A stretch of DNA of 64,000 nucleotides, taken from Tubulanus polymorphus. Its lineage: Eukaryota > Nemertea > Palaeonemertea > Tubulaniformes > Tubulanidae. The notes under the pieces are model-generated. The model did not search any database. It had not been told where the DNA came from and worked only from the letters and a program-made list of their open reading frames with translations. Below, one piece after another: positions 10,910-21,498 of the stretch; positions within the stretch are counted from its first letter, which is position 1, and every line of letters starts with the position of its first letter. The position numbers were made by a program, and so were the translations under genes. The stretch covers positions 8,675,414-8,739,413 of the forward strand of contig NC_134034.1 in assembly GCF_964204645.1 (NCBI RefSeq), read 5' to 3'.

Positions 10910-11299
10910 GAAACCCATCAATTCAGTGTATATTTAACCGGACTTATAAAACGTACTTTCGGAGGTATCGGTGCCAAACGAAAGCTCATCAATGATAAAA
11001 GAATTATTTGCTATACTGGTATCCGTAAGCGAATTACGACAGAAGCGCGTCTTTACGATAGCAATTTTATATTGCCTGATTGTTTCACTGTTATCAATAG
11101 AACATACAGGACGTTACAATATGCTGCATTGACAAACGGTTTCATCGTAGACGTAAGCATTATGGGAACTTCAGTATTACAGATAATAAAAATGGTTAAC
11201 GGTATTTACACGATCCTGTGTTTCATGAAAAATTTCCATGTGTGTACAGGCTTTGCTCCTGTTTACAAAAACTGTGGAATCGATAGTAATTTGGATTAA
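10910..11299 (+). CDS. Unrecognised open frame downstream of env
   Basis: A 129-codon open frame without an early ATG. Readable text includes KRTFGGIGAKRKLINDKRI, DSNFILPDCFTVINRTY and a hydrophobic SIMGTSVLQIIKMVNGIYT stretch with three Cys residues nearby. It starts right after a TGA, so it may be an exon, a truncated gene or an accessory frame of the Gypsy element. I do not recognise the family. Codon use looks coding (few rare changes, long frame in AT-rich DNA), but this is only suggestive. Confidence 0.3.
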   Translation, partial: ETHQFSVYLTGLIKRTFGGIGAKRKLINDKRIICYTGIRKRITTEARLYDSNFILPDCFTVINRTYRTLQYAALTNGFIVDVSIMGTSVLQIIKMVNGIYTILCFMKNFHVCTGFAPVYKNCGIDSNLD

Positions 11300-11448
11300 G
11301 TAAACTTACACACAGAAAGTACTGCGTTGATACGTTATCGTTCCGAACAGTGCCACAGAGTCGCAGTCCACAAAAAAACTTGCGTGTTCGCAAAGCTGTA
11401 ACCGCCAGTTAAAAGATACATTCAATTTGCAAAGATAATGAATTCGTA

Positions 11449-11609
11449 AATGTATCGGAGGAAGACCACATATGTTTGGATGAATTTTTAAACCGGTATA
11501 CAGACGAGTAACAACGCTTCTCCGAAGAATACATACAATTACTCCAGACTCAGATATTACAGCTACATAAGAAAGATAATCGACGATACAGATGGCACCC
11601 TAAGTAAGA
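11449..11609 (+). pseudogene. Short unrecognised coding-like fragment
   Basis: Reads SEEDHICLDEFLNRYTDE, then an in-frame TAA, then QRFSEEYIQLLQTQILQLHK. The charged, Leu-spaced text looks like protein sequence with one stop, but matches no family I know. It may belong with the preceding open frame. Confidence 0.25.
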
Positions 11610-12042
11610 CAAATTTGCGATTTTCTTCTCTTTCGTGTCAGCTTTCATGTGTCATAAAAAAATTTCATTCAGCATTTAAAAGCTATCTTATTCTTTCTAT
11701 TCAAGGACAATATCGTTTTGTCTACGTCTGTTCTGTAAGTCACCAAAATCATATAATGAATTGAATGTGTCAAATATGTTGGTACTGCGATCTGGGCGAC
11801 TCCTTCGCTATTGTAAATCACACGTTGCATAGTATAATATTCTCACTCCCTGTTGCGCGGACACACAACAGAAATATATAGATATGGGGAAAAACCGAGA
11901 CCGCAGCATTTTCTTCGCTTATGGTCATGATTGTGATTTTGTGTGAACTTTAAGAAAAAAATCAGGGATCCACAACCAGAATGCTTTTTAAACCGGAGGA
12001 GTCTAAAATGTTCCCGTCTGTTTTGCATACGATTCCTTAAGG

Positions 12043-12240
12043 ATGATGACACGTGAAGGGCAAGAAATGAAAACTGTCAGCGTGTCTGAAAATGATCCGT
12101 TTTTAGGACAACTTAAATTGTTGTCAGATGGCGTGATTATCTCGTACATGGATGTTTTGCCTTCAAAGAAACCAGTGAACCCAGTGAAATCAAAAGTTGT
12201 AAAGGACACATGTGGTGTACGTAGGTATTTCATACATTAA
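12043..12240 (+). CDS. Unrecognised small frame, possible exon
   Basis: 65 codons beginning MMTREGQEMKTVSVSEND and containing GVIISYMDVLPSKKPVNPV. A GTACGTAGGT stretch at 12,217-12,226 could act as a splice donor, so the coding part may end there. No family recognised. It may be the first visible exon of the split gene-like region that continues to about 15.7 kb. Confidence 0.25.
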   Translation: MMTREGQEMKTVSVSENDPFLGQLKLLSDGVIISYMDVLPSKKPVNPVKSKVVKDTCGVRRYFIH

Positions 12241-12758
12241 CTGTACCTGTAATATCTATTGTCGATAAAAGTAATTTTAGATTTAAGCAATAATCTAAAA
12301 TAGCTTTCGATGATTCTAGCAACTAAAAATGTTTGACCGGTTGTCTTGTCGAAGGACGGCTGGTGTAAACAAACATGCCAGATGCAAATTGTGTTCTTGT
12401 CGTAATTGATGGGTTTGGATTTGGATTGATGCAATGAACACTTTATTTACAGATTTTTCTCTATTTTTTTTTTAAATTCCAAATTCAGACGATATACCTC
12501 ATCAGTTACATTTAAGATAATTTAGGATCGAAGCACACGTACCATATTCAAGTAGCCTACAATATTATCAATAACGATTGTAACAATGAATTCAGTTTAA
12601 ATTAAGTTGATAAATTATTCGATTCTCGAGATTATAGAATGATGTACAATTGGGGAAGCGGTAAAAAAACTTCGAAACCAAAAAAAAATTGTAGGTATGT
12701 AGTTGTAGACAACTTTGAACTAAATAACTTTCATATTCATATGGTATTTCAATTACAG

Positions 12759-13300
12759 AAAAGCAAAAAACTGCCACATTCTTTGATACGGAAATACCAA
12801 CAATTGAAGAAGTATACGAACTATTGGGAAATTCGTCCGAGAGTCCAATAAAGATTTGTTTGACCAATAAAGAATTGGTAAAAGTCAAAGAAAAGCTCGA
12901 AAATTAGAAGAAAAGCAGTAACGAGGCATCTACATTAGCTAATCTACGACGCATTCGTTCAACTCAGATGAATAAGACTTCAACTTATATGGATAGTTCC
13001 TTGAGAGAAAGCCATAATTCAGTTATTTCTGCTGACCGTCGCACTGTGGGAAAAGTTTTGAGCGATGACGACTCCCATTTAAGTGACATACTGTCATTGC
13101 CTGACCGTTTCGTAAATAAAGCGTCGCGTGATATGTGTTTGAAACGAGATCATAGTGAAGTATCACAAAATATTTCTGTAATTAATTATAAGTCTGATTT
13201 TATGAAACGTAGTTCAGATGTCCACTTGCATTCTAAGTTAAGAAAGAAAGAAAGGATGTCCAAGAGAATAGTACATGTAGTTCAAGTGTATAATATGATG
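12759..13300 (+). pseudogene. Exon-like open frame with one internal stop
   Basis: Bounded by a TTTCAATTACAG acceptor-like sequence (ends 12,758) and a GTAAGA donor-like site (13,301). Between them one frame runs about 180 codons with a single TAG at 12,905-12,907. Text before the stop (FFDTEIPTIEEVYELLG, ICLTNKELVKVKEKLE) and after it (SSLRESHNSVISADRRTVG, DDDSHLSDILSLPDRF) looks like one Ser/Asp/Lys-rich protein. The single stop suggests either a recent pseudogene or a sequence error. Family not recognised. Confidence 0.4.
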
Positions 13301-13309
13301 GTAAGATGA

Positions 13310-14011
13310 TATTGTTCCATATAATTTCCTACTGGTAAACTTTTATTCATGTATTAAGTTGTATTATTTGAATTTCGTGGTCGATTCCTTGGCGGGTTTT
13401 GAATTCTTAATGTCGTGTCAAAATGAGTTCCGCGAATTATTTGAGTATTTGAGTCTATTGGGTCATGTACGGAAATGGGAAATTATCGAAGGCTTGGATT
13501 CCGATATTCCATGTCAAAATGAGTTCCCGGAACTCACTGTTGCTGGGTTTTTGGAAACGCTTGCCATCGAGGATGGGAATTTGATTATACTGGTGTCCGT
13601 TTTGTGCAAATCGATGACATAATAACCCAACATCACCAATTCCAAGCTGGCTCGAAAATGAGGTCAAGAGGTTCCCGTGGCTTCAATTCAAAGAAAACAG
13701 GTTTTCATCTACTTCGAATTTAACAGGGAAATCAGGGAAATTAACTGGATTAACTGTATTTTCCTTATTTGTCACATACAACCTTTATCCCGTAAAACAT
13801 CTTTTTTGCATTTTTGGTCTTTGCGCACATTAAAGGTATTAAATTTGCTTGCTGTATGGAAGATGCTAAGCTTCGTCTAACCGGCATGGATCCAGTAGTA
13901 ATGCTGGAACGGATCGATCGTAAGCAATTTTTCTCCATTTTATTCAAACAGATTAAGTGGAAGTGGGTTATACTCAGATCCAGCGACAAGACCCAGCAGT
14001 AACATTAGATG
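13310..14011. other. Unassigned stretch with small repeated exon-like pieces
   Basis: A short phrase TGTCAAAATGAGTTCC occurs twice (about 13,413 and 13,515). A CACATTAAAGGT...TTGCTTGCTGTATGGAAG segment near 13,830-13,860 resembles the intron 3' end at 15,120-15,170. No convincing coding frame beyond these. Confidence 0.3.
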
Positions 14012-14217
14012 GTAAGTTATCGAGTATTAACCATTTCGATTACTTAATACATTTCTATTTGCAATTTTTCTTCATTTTAGAATCGACGATGTATGACTTC
14101 TCTGAGGAGACCTAAGAGGCTATTACAAATAAAGACGCTGTTCCGGGTAAGTAATCAACGAGTATCCATCCATTCGATTACTTATATATTTCTATATGCT
14201 GTTTTTCTCCATTTTAG
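14012..14217 (+). other. Two similar mini-introns flanking a 66-bp exon-like segment
   Basis: Intron-like units at 14,012-14,080 (69 bp) and 14,147-14,217 (71 bp) both start GTAAGT and end TTCATTTTAG/CCATTTTAG and share most of their sequence (GAGTAT...CCATT...CGATTACTTA...). They enclose 66 bp that is open in one frame. This suggests duplication of an exon-intron unit. Confidence 0.45.
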
Positions 14218-14882
14218 CAGAATTGGTACGACCAGACGAAGACGTCGCCTATATGCAAATACAGTGTCAAGTACCAGCAGACGCAGAGATGGATTCGAAC
14301 GACGTGCCAGACGAAGACATCACCTATAAGCAAATACAGTGTCAAGTACCAGCAGACGCAGCAATGGATTCGTGTGACGTGCCAGACGAAGACATCACCT
14401 ATACGCAAATACAGCGTCAAGTACCAGCAGACGCTGCAATGGATTCGTGCGACGTGCCAGACGAAGACATCACCTATACGCAAATACAGCGTCAAGTACC
14501 AGCAGACGCAGCAATGGATTCGTGCGACGTGCCAGACGAAGACATCAAATATACGCAAATACAGCGTCGAGTACCAACAGACGCTGCAATGGATTCGTGC
14601 GACGTGCCAGTTGAGCATCAAGTACCACCAGACGCAACAATAGAATCGTGTGACGTGCCAGACGAAGACATCACCTATACACAAATACAGCATCAAGTAC
14701 CAGCAGACGAAGCAATGGAATCGTGTTACGTGCCAGACGAAGACGTACATGAAATTACAGATTCTGGAATACAGCGACAAGTGCTGGCAGAAATAGCAAA
14801 AAATTTCTACGATTTTCCATACGCCATCGAACAACTTCGATTCACTAGAATCATGCGAAAAAGTCAAGGTCAAGCTTACTAA
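14218..14882 (+). CDS. Acidic 25-residue tandem-repeat exon with ITIM-like tyrosine motifs
   Basis: The longest frame across this exon encodes repeats of a 25-residue unit (75 bp) reading DEDITYTQIQRQVPADAAMD plus SCDVP. Six copies carry a tyrosine in the context [I/V]-x-Y-x-Q-I (Tyr codons at 14,250, 14,325, 14,400, 14,475, 14,550 and 14,676), which fits the ITIM consensus [S/I/V/L]xYxx[I/V/L]; one shortened unit at about 14,610-14,650 and a last diverged unit lack it. ITIMs recruit SH2-domain phosphatases in animal receptors. No membrane segment or extracellular domain is visible in the same frame, so receptor function is inference. The frame ends at TAA 14,880-14,882 after a short non-repeat tail. 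Other frames across the repeat are also open because the period is a multiple of three. Confidence 0.45.
14233..14755 (+). repeat. 75-bp tandem repeat, about seven units
   Basis: Core GACGAAGACATCACCTATAC recurs every 75 bp from 14,235 to about 14,560, with one partial unit (about 50 bp) and two diverged units after it. The central copies differ by only a few bases, so the array is recent or kept homogeneous. Confidence 0.9.
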
Positions 14883-14887
14883 ACACA

Positions 14888-15700
14888 ATGTACTCCTCAG
14901 AAGGATTCGAGAAATCGCGCGTTAAAGTGGACTTTGTAACTTTCGTTGGTGCCAATACAATGGATGTGAGTAGCCATTGATTACGCAATACAGTCACGTT
15001 TACATTTTTTGTTAGTATTTAAACATGTCTTTTTCTACTATTAGGTATTGATTGAGTCGGTTGCGAAATTATCGCCATGCCGTACAGTTAGTTCACTTGA
15101 CGCTTACATGACTTTTTTGTACTTTTGGCTTTTGTGCACATTGAACTTGATAAAATTTTGCTTGTTTGCAGTAACTGACATTAACCTAAATATTGCGACG
15201 GCACTTGCCAGGCTCGAGAAGCTGATAATATACAAGTAACATCATATTCCATCGTAGGAACTCACTTTATTTTATTGCGCTTGAACATAATAAATGGCAC
15301 TTATTTTCAGTGATGGAGTGAATGCGCGATAAAATGCTTCAAAACAAAGTGATCGGTACTCGAATAAATTGCGACTCTTACGCTTTCTCATTTTATGTTC
15401 TGATCTAATAACTATATGAAGTTTTTTGCTTGTAGATCAGTTTGTTTAGTGTTTGCAGCGTGTATTTGCGAACAACCGTTACCCACATATTGCATTGTAG
15501 AAATCAATGAAGATTATATAAATACATTTATAGCCAGACTTTCAGAAAAGCAAATAGCAACATCGACACCGAAAAAGTCAGGCAAAAACGAGGCTACCAA
15601 GTCGACCGAGAGTACAATACAACCTTCATCAAAAAAGAAACCGAAAAAAAGGATCGAAATGCATAAAAGTGCGTAGATATATTAGTGTTTTCCGTAGAAT
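14888..15700 (+). other. Exon-like fragments, possible continuation of the repeat-exon gene
   Basis: Acceptor-like sites occur at 15,044 (TTTCTACTATTAG), 15,170 (TTGCTTGTTTGCAG) and 15,435 (TTGCTTGTAG). The last piece (about 15,436-15,676) encodes LPTYCIVEINEDYINTFIAR and then a Lys/Ser/Thr-rich basic tail (KKKPKKRIEMHK) ending at TAG, which could be a nuclear localisation signal. Whether these exons join the ITIM-like exon cannot be decided from sequence alone. Confidence 0.3.
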
Positions 15701-16590
15701 GTCCCTCAAATCGATGGACCACGACCTTACGCGAACACGCGAAAACGAGTAACGCTCGGCGACCCGCAACAATTGCATTGATTGGCGGGATTCGACCTCT
15801 CACTAAAAATAGCCAAGCCGGAGGTTGAGGACGGGGTTTCCTTATTGCTGGTTCAATGATGACTTATATCATCCCCTCGTACCTTGGAAATAAACTTAGT
15901 TCCCATCTCAACTGTCAAGTTTTTACTTTTTCGCTGAGTGATCTAGTTTTCGCGCTATACACGCGCAAAAACTTGGGATATTCTGGATTTTTCCATGCAT
16001 GCAAAAGCCGCTGGTAATAAGCTAATTTATTCTCAGTGATCAGATATACAAGATAAAACGAAACATCTCGAAGAAGAAAATTTTCCCACGTTTTATTTGA
16101 TATACAATACGCCTATATTACGATGAATGGTGACTGACCACTTTTGCAATCCGCGTCCGGGATTTTCTAGAAAAAGATGCCACTCGGATTAGGCCTCAGC
16201 CCACATGCTAAAAAGCGATGTTATCGTTTCAGAATATCCGGAGAGTTATTATTTGAACTATCATATGACATGATATTTGAGTCCATTAGGCCTAATAATG
16301 TAAATTTTAATACCAAAACAAAGTAGGTCCTGACCTGGATCGAGTAGGCCTAATACGCCCTTAGGCCTACCCCCGGCCTGGTACCGTTTAAATACTAATT
16401 ATCATAGGCCTTCCTGATCCAGCAGGCCGTAGGGTGGGTGTGTAATTAGGGGGGGGGGGGGTGCTGATATCATTTTAGTGGAACTTTTAATGAATGGGGG
16501 GGTCTAGAAAACCCGCATACTGGTACTAGGAAGATCAGACTGCATTTAAAAATCAGATCAAATTCTCTGTTTGCAGTATACCTAATTCTA
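15700..16590. other. No gene recognised; AGGCCTA-rich spacer and poly-G run
   Basis: AGGCCTA/TAGGCCT words cluster at about 16,190-16,420. A run of 13 G lies at 16,449-16,461. No coding frame was supported. Confidence 0.5.
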
Positions 16591-17175
16591 AGGTTGTTTT
16601 TTATACTGATGTTTAATGTGTTTGAATATATATTCTAGATCGGAACGCACAGTGGTCCAGGTATCCTTGTTTTGATCGGCGACGTGAGCTGCTGAACCAG
16701 TGTAGGCCTATAAAAACTCACGGGTAAATTTTGATGGTAAGTAGTTTCGATATCGATTGAGGCCATGGTTTAGAATTTGAACCATCATGCAATGTTTTAA
16801 GGTTTTTTATAATGATGTTTAATAGGTATGTTTGAATATATATTCTCGATCGGAACGCACAGTGGTCCAGGTATCCGAAGTTGTTTTGATCGGCGACGAG
16901 AACTGCTGAACCAGTGTAGGCCTATAAAAACGTACGGGTAAATTTTGATGGTAAGTAGTTTCGATATCGATCAAGGCCACGGTTTAGAATTTGAATCATC
17001 ATGCAATGATTTAAGGTTTTTCATAATGATGTTTGATATGTTTGAATATATATTCTAGATCGGAACGCACAGTGGTCCAGGTATCCGAAGTTGTTTTGAT
17101 CGGTGACGAGAGCTGCTGAACCAGTGTAGAACTGTAAAAACTTACGGGTAGATTTTGATGGTAAGTTGTTTCGAA
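16590..17175 (+). repeat. 210-bp tandem duplication with splice-like signals, about three copies
   Basis: TTTGAATATATATTCTAGAT recurs at 16,621, 16,831 (one base changed) and 17,041, exactly 210 bp apart. Each copy has an acceptor-like ATATTCTAG, about 100 bp containing GGAACGCACAGTGGTCCAGG, and a donor-like TTTTGATG-GTAAGT. The enclosed segment has a stop in every frame in most copies, so if these are duplicated exons they are non-coding or degenerate. Confidence 0.8.
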
Positions 17176-17442
17176 AAAATATGAATGGAGTAACAATGGG
17201 AAAAAAGCTGAAAGGCCCAATTCTCTGAAATCTTTTTTACTATATTTTCTATTGTAGAAAAAAAGTGCATGCTGGTTGTGGAAAAATACTCGTTAGGCCC
17301 AGTAATCCAATTCTCATGTAATTGTAAGTTAAACCTTAATCACTAAACCAAATAATTGAAATTATTTACTTGCTTTATAACGGCTGATGATACTTCCAGT
17401 AACGGAAATCGTCAGTATTTATATAAATTATCTTTGTTCACG

Positions 17443-17563
17443 ATGGCGGATAAAAATGTAAACAGGAGTCTCGAGTCAAAGGGCGTGAGAGGAAAAAGAA
17501 AACTTTATTTTGGAGGGAATAAAAAGGGAAAGAAAAACAAAATCAAAAAGATGATAGAATCAA
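17443..17563 (+). CDS. Possible small first coding exon, basic
   Basis: ATG at 17,443 opens a frame MADKNVNRSLESKGVRGKR followed by a Lys/Gly-rich stretch (FGGNKKGKKNKIKKM) and a GTAAGTA donor-like site at 17,564. It could be the first exon of a gene extending right, possibly towards the coiled-coil frame at 18,731. No family recognised. Confidence 0.3.
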
Positions 17564-18300
17564 GTAAGTATTCTATGATCCTATTTTCATATGAATTTAC
17601 TGTTAATGTAAGTGTTCTTATTTCAATTAAGTGTTATCAATAAAAGCTCTAATGTATTATAACGTGATTCTTTTTTCCATTTTCATCGGTCTTAAAATCA
17701 ATCGTTTATAGTTAACTCATTCTCAGGGCCTGTTTATTTTATTAAAGAACTTCACAATTTTTTTTTGAAGGAGTATACTTTTTGGTTGGATAATCAAGGA
17801 ATCAGGAAGACTTAAATACATGTAAGACTGAGTTTAAATTCCAAAAAGCATTTTTCCAATGACGTTACAATGGATTTTCCCATGACGTGGCTATTGCGGA
17901 CTGCCGTTTTATAGTAGTAAATTATATAATTGATTCTCTCACCGACATGAAATGAAGTCATTCACTATATTAAAACAATTTTGCCAACATATCAAGTATC
18001 AGTTTGTGCCATCAATAAATATATTAATGGCAATACATTTCATAAAGTTCAAAAGTTCTGAAAAGTTAATTTGTTACACTAACAATGGTTGTGTCATGTA
18101 CTAATAAAAATCTAAACAGTGAAACTCTCTTAAGTCAGGATGATCATGATGTAATCCAGATGAAGACTTACTAAATTTTAGTCCTATAGAAATTGGGACT
18201 AAAATATAGTAGATAACATAGATAACATGTGACTTATATGATGATGACTGAAGCGAGTTTAACTGTATATTATACATACAGATTAAATGATCACTTACTT
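17564..18300. other. No gene recognised
   Basis: AT-rich sequence with short frames only; could be intron if the flanking frames belong to one gene. Confidence 0.5.
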
Positions 18301-18309
18301 TGTGTAAAT

Positions 18310-18600
18310 TCAAAGCTGGATTCACACTACCACTAATTCGACCGGTTCAGTTTGGATTGGACCAAATCCCTGAGTGTGCGTTCACATACACGTTGCTAAA
18401 TTGGTTACAGATTGTAATGACTTGCAGTTTTATATTTGAATAATTGTGATGATTGCAGTTTATTATATTATATAATATACTGCAATCATCACAATTGTTC
18501 AATTCAATTGTTTTAAACTCATCACGCTTCGGTCCAGTCCAAGTTGGACCGAGCCAAATTTAGACCAGTCTAAATAACTTCGGGTGATCACGCTTTAATG
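18310..18600. mobile_element. Foldback/MITE-like element with perfect hairpin core
   Basis: Arms of 23 bp (18,437-18,459 and 18,479-18,501) are reverse complements with one mismatch around a 19-bp AT loop. Outside them, GGTTCAGTTTGGATTGGACC near 18,340-18,365 is similar in inverted orientation to sequence near 18,515-18,545, so the palindrome extends outwards with decay. No coding capacity. Confidence 0.55.
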
Positions 18601-18730
18601 AACTTCAATACATTGCTTGATTAATATGCGAGATGCAAAATGCACTTTATTTCATTTCTTTATACTTGCAAGTAGCAATACCTTTTTATTTAAATGTTTA
18701 ATGTTTTCATTTTGATTTGATTAAGGAAAC

Positions 18731-19210
18731 ATGAAAGCAACTAACATGAGCAGTAGTGAAGATCTCCAAAATTCTGCCGCCCACTCGTACTCGAATACAT
18801 CATCAGATGCAGAAAGTTTATCATCATTGTCATCAGATTCATCACATATTCTACCTCTGGCAACATCAAGTCCTATCTATCCCACTGTTACATTGAATTC
18901 ATTTAAAACACCCCTTCAATTTACCCCATTAGTTCAGAAAGTTCATCAAGAATCTCAAACAGACGTAGAAGAAGGAAAAGTTAATCTACACATATCCCTA
19001 TTACAGAAACAACTAGAACAAAGAGATAGTCAGCTAGTTAAAATGGAATTAGAAATTGAACGATTAAACAATACAATCGTTAAATTGAACCAACAATTGA
19101 TGAAAAAAAAACAACATATTACTCGAAAAAGACAAGAAAATCGAAATTGTTCAGGCCGAAAACGAAAGTCTTAATAGCATTAAGTTGCACATGGATTCTG
19201 TTTTTGGCGC
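18731..19210 (+). CDS. Coiled-coil protein, unknown
   Basis: 147-codon frame from ATG 18,731 with a Ser-rich N-terminal third (SSDAESLSSLSSDSSH) and a coiled coil from about residue 85 (LQKQLEQRDSQLVKMELEIE). A run of nine A near 19,101-19,110 appears to shift the frame: in the next frame the heptads continue (KKIEIVQAENESLNSIKLHM) to about 19,220. It adjoins the AT-rich Polinton block but its base composition and style differ, so it may be host sequence. Family not recognised. Confidence 0.4.
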
Positions 19211-19239
19211 AACCAATATTATTCAGCTTCCTGATAGCT

Positions 19240-19551
19240 AAACCATCAATGATCCAATCTTTAAAGGTCGATCTTATATCATCCGTGCACACGTCCACTT
19301 TCACTAAATTAGACGAACCAATCGTACCATCAATTTCAGCCGACAATAAATATGCATTATAGTTAGATTTTAGAGCGACAGAGGATAACTCATTACATGG
19401 TTCTGGAAAGAAATTACAGAACACTAAAGATGGAATACAATTATTCATGAAAAAGAAAAAAGGAGACAAAAATTTCAAAATGCACATTTATATTATATCT
19501 GATGCGCAATTAAATATTATATATTCTCAATTAGATAGTATTCAATATTAG
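19240..19551 (+). pseudogene. Polinton structural-gene remnant, C-terminal part (tentative)
   Basis: One frame reads IVPSISADNKYAL, an in-frame TAG, then LDFRATEDNSLHGSGKKLQN, KDGIQLFMKKKKGDKNFK and IYIISDAQLNIIYSQLDS up to TAG at 19,551. Position directly before the integrase gene and the style of the text suggest the end of a Polinton capsid-type gene, but the family match is a guess. The N-terminal part is missing. Confidence 0.35.
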
Positions 19552-19581
19552 AAATATTAAGTTAAAATTAACGATATATAA

Positions 19582-20710
19582 ATGGGTGGTAAAAAAACTC
19601 CAAATACTAAAGAACAATATTCAAGAAATTTATATTACAACCCTGAGAGTTCGGTTGCTTATTCTTCTACCAAAAATATATGGCGTCAAGTAAAACAAGA
19701 TAAATTAGATAAGATAATCCCACAAAATTTAGTTAAATATAAAGATATAAATGATTTTATGTTAGAACAGCCAACATATACAACGCATAAAAAAATTGTT
19801 AGAAAATATAAAACTCGTAAAACCATGGTAAGTTATGTAGATCAACAGTGGCAAGGAGATTTAATTGATATGAAAAATGTTAAGAAAGATAATGATGATT
19901 ATTGGTGGATATTGAATATAATTGATATTTTTAGTCGTTATGTATGGAGCTTCCCACTTTATAGAAAAGATGCTGTACAAACATCAAATGTTTTAAGAAA
20001 ATTTCTTTCGGATGATTAATTAAAACCAGAAAAAATACAATTTAATGATGGAAAAGAATTTGATAATTCACTTGTTCATGAACTCTTAGATAATCATAAT
20101 ATTATATATTTTTCAACAAAATCGGATAAAAAAGCAGCAGTTGTTGAACGATTTAATAGAACATTAAGAACAAGAATGTGCAAATATTTTACAGCAAATA
20201 ATACTTTTAAATGGATTGATGTTTTACCAAAATTGATAGATGGTTATAATAATTCATATCATTCTTCTATCGGGATGAAACCTATCGACGCTAGAAAATA
20301 TGAAAATGCTGAAATTGTTTGGAATAATTTATATGGAGCATTTCTTGTAGATGGTTTTGGTGAACCTAAATTCAAAGTTGGTCAAAATGTTAGAATTTTT
20401 AAGTATAAAAAGATATTTGACAAAGGATACGATCGTAATTCTACTAGAGAAATATATAAAATAAAAAAAGGTAATAACAACAAAACCATATGTCTATAAA
20501 TTAGAAGATTTAGATGGTGCAGAAGTTGATGGGTATTTTTATGAAGAAGAACTAAGTTTAACTACTGAAAATCTAGAACAAGAATATAAAATTGAAAAAG
20601 TATTAAAAACAAGAACTGTTAATAGAAAAAAATATTCTTTAGTAAAATGGGTTGGATGGCCAGATAAATTTAATGAATGGATATTATCGAGGAAAATTAA
20701 AAATATATAA
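19582..20710 (+). pseudogene. Polinton integrase with C-terminal chromodomain
   Basis: Retroviral-type DDE integrase used for Polinton insertion. The catalytic core shows WQGDLIDMKN (first Asp), WILNIIDIFSRYVWSFPL, QFNDGKEFDN (second Asp) and AVVERFNRTLRTRM (Glu), so all three acidic residues are present. An in-frame TAA after FLSDD (about 20,017-20,019) splits the core, and a frameshift near 20,475 precedes the C-terminal part, which reads YKIEKVLKTRTVNRKKYSLV and KWVGWPDKFNEW, a chromodomain that would bind modified histones. The stop codon abuts the ATPase start: the ATATATAAATG junction ends one gene and starts the next. Confidence 0.88.
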
Positions 20711-21346
20711 ATGAATAAGGAATTATTTATATTTGAGCCTCATAATATGTTAATTTCTGGTGTAACAAATTGTGGAAAAACTTATTTTATATCAAATTTA
20801 TTAGAACTTATTTATAAAAACTATTTTGATAATATAGTAATAGTATGTCCAACATATGAATTGAATCAAACTTATGACAGAAATATTACTAGAAATAATA
20901 AATTTATTATATTAGATCCTAAAACAGTTCAAGAAAATTTAGATAATTGTATTAAAATAGCAATTGATATATATAATAGCAATTGATATATATATATATA
21001 TAAAGGATCTAATACATTATTCATTATAGATGATTGCGCAAATTTACATGATTTAAAAGTTAGAGAAAGTGAGTTATGCTATTTAGCTTACTCTGGGAGA
21101 CATTTTGGGATAACAACATGGGTTTTAAATCAAAAATATAATTCAATTGTTATAGATTTTAGAGAAAACATTAGATTTTTAGTTTTATTCTACAATAAAG
21201 ATAGAAAATCGATGAAAAATGCACTTTAGGAAAATGATATTATCCCACATGATTTACATAATGAATATATGGATAAATTGAAAAATAACAAAAGATCAAA
21301 ATTACTATTTCGATTACAACACCCATTTAAATATGAATTTATTTAA
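20711..21346 (+). pseudogene. Polinton FtsK/HerA-type DNA-packaging ATPase
   Basis: A32-like ATPase that pumps DNA into capsids in related viruses. Walker A is LISGVTNCGKTYF (residues about 14-26); Walker B is LFIIDDCAN near 21,020; the arginine-finger/sensor region may be YSGRHFGITTWVLNQ. The gene is interrupted at 20,975-21,000 by a short duplication of ATAGCAATTGATATATA that brings a TGA, and by a TAG at 21,227-21,229. Length (about 212 codons) matches the family. The start ATG follows TATATAA directly. Confidence 0.88.
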
Positions 21347-21347
21347 A

Positions 21348-21428
21348 TTCAACTAGCTTGTTAATCAACAAGATCAAAATCAACAAGAAATAAATAAAAA
21401 CAATAATATTTCAACTAGCTTGTTAATC
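21348..21428 (+). repeat. Short direct repeat between Polinton genes
   Basis: TTCAACTAGCTTGTTAATC occurs at 21,348-21,366 and 21,410-21,428 in the spacer after the ATPase gene. TTAATCAACAAG and CTAGTT words recur nearby. Could be a regulatory spacer or local duplication. Confidence 0.7.
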
Positions 21429-21498
21429 TAGTATATTTTCAGTTACATTCTAGTTAAATTCTAGTTGCAACAACACAATTAATTTTTTTGTTATATAA

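Noticed and set aside
14214..14888. A 224-residue open frame on the minus strand across the 75-bp repeats
   Set aside because: A repeat period divisible by three leaves several frames open on both strands. Its Trp/His/Cys-rich text has no domain, while the plus-strand frame has a plausible exon start and sensible composition.
16449..16461. Run of 13 G as a possible G-quadruplex signal
   Set aside because: A single homopolymer without further G-tracts; likely a simple run and prone to sequencing error.
19119..19487. A 122-residue minus-strand frame with VALKSNYNAYLLSAEIDG, which recalls fascin-like beta-trefoil text
   Set aside because: The plus strand over the same bases encodes coherent text (DGIQLFMKKKKGDKNFK, IYIISDAQLNIIYSQLDS) in line with the Polinton genes; the minus match is short and probably chance.
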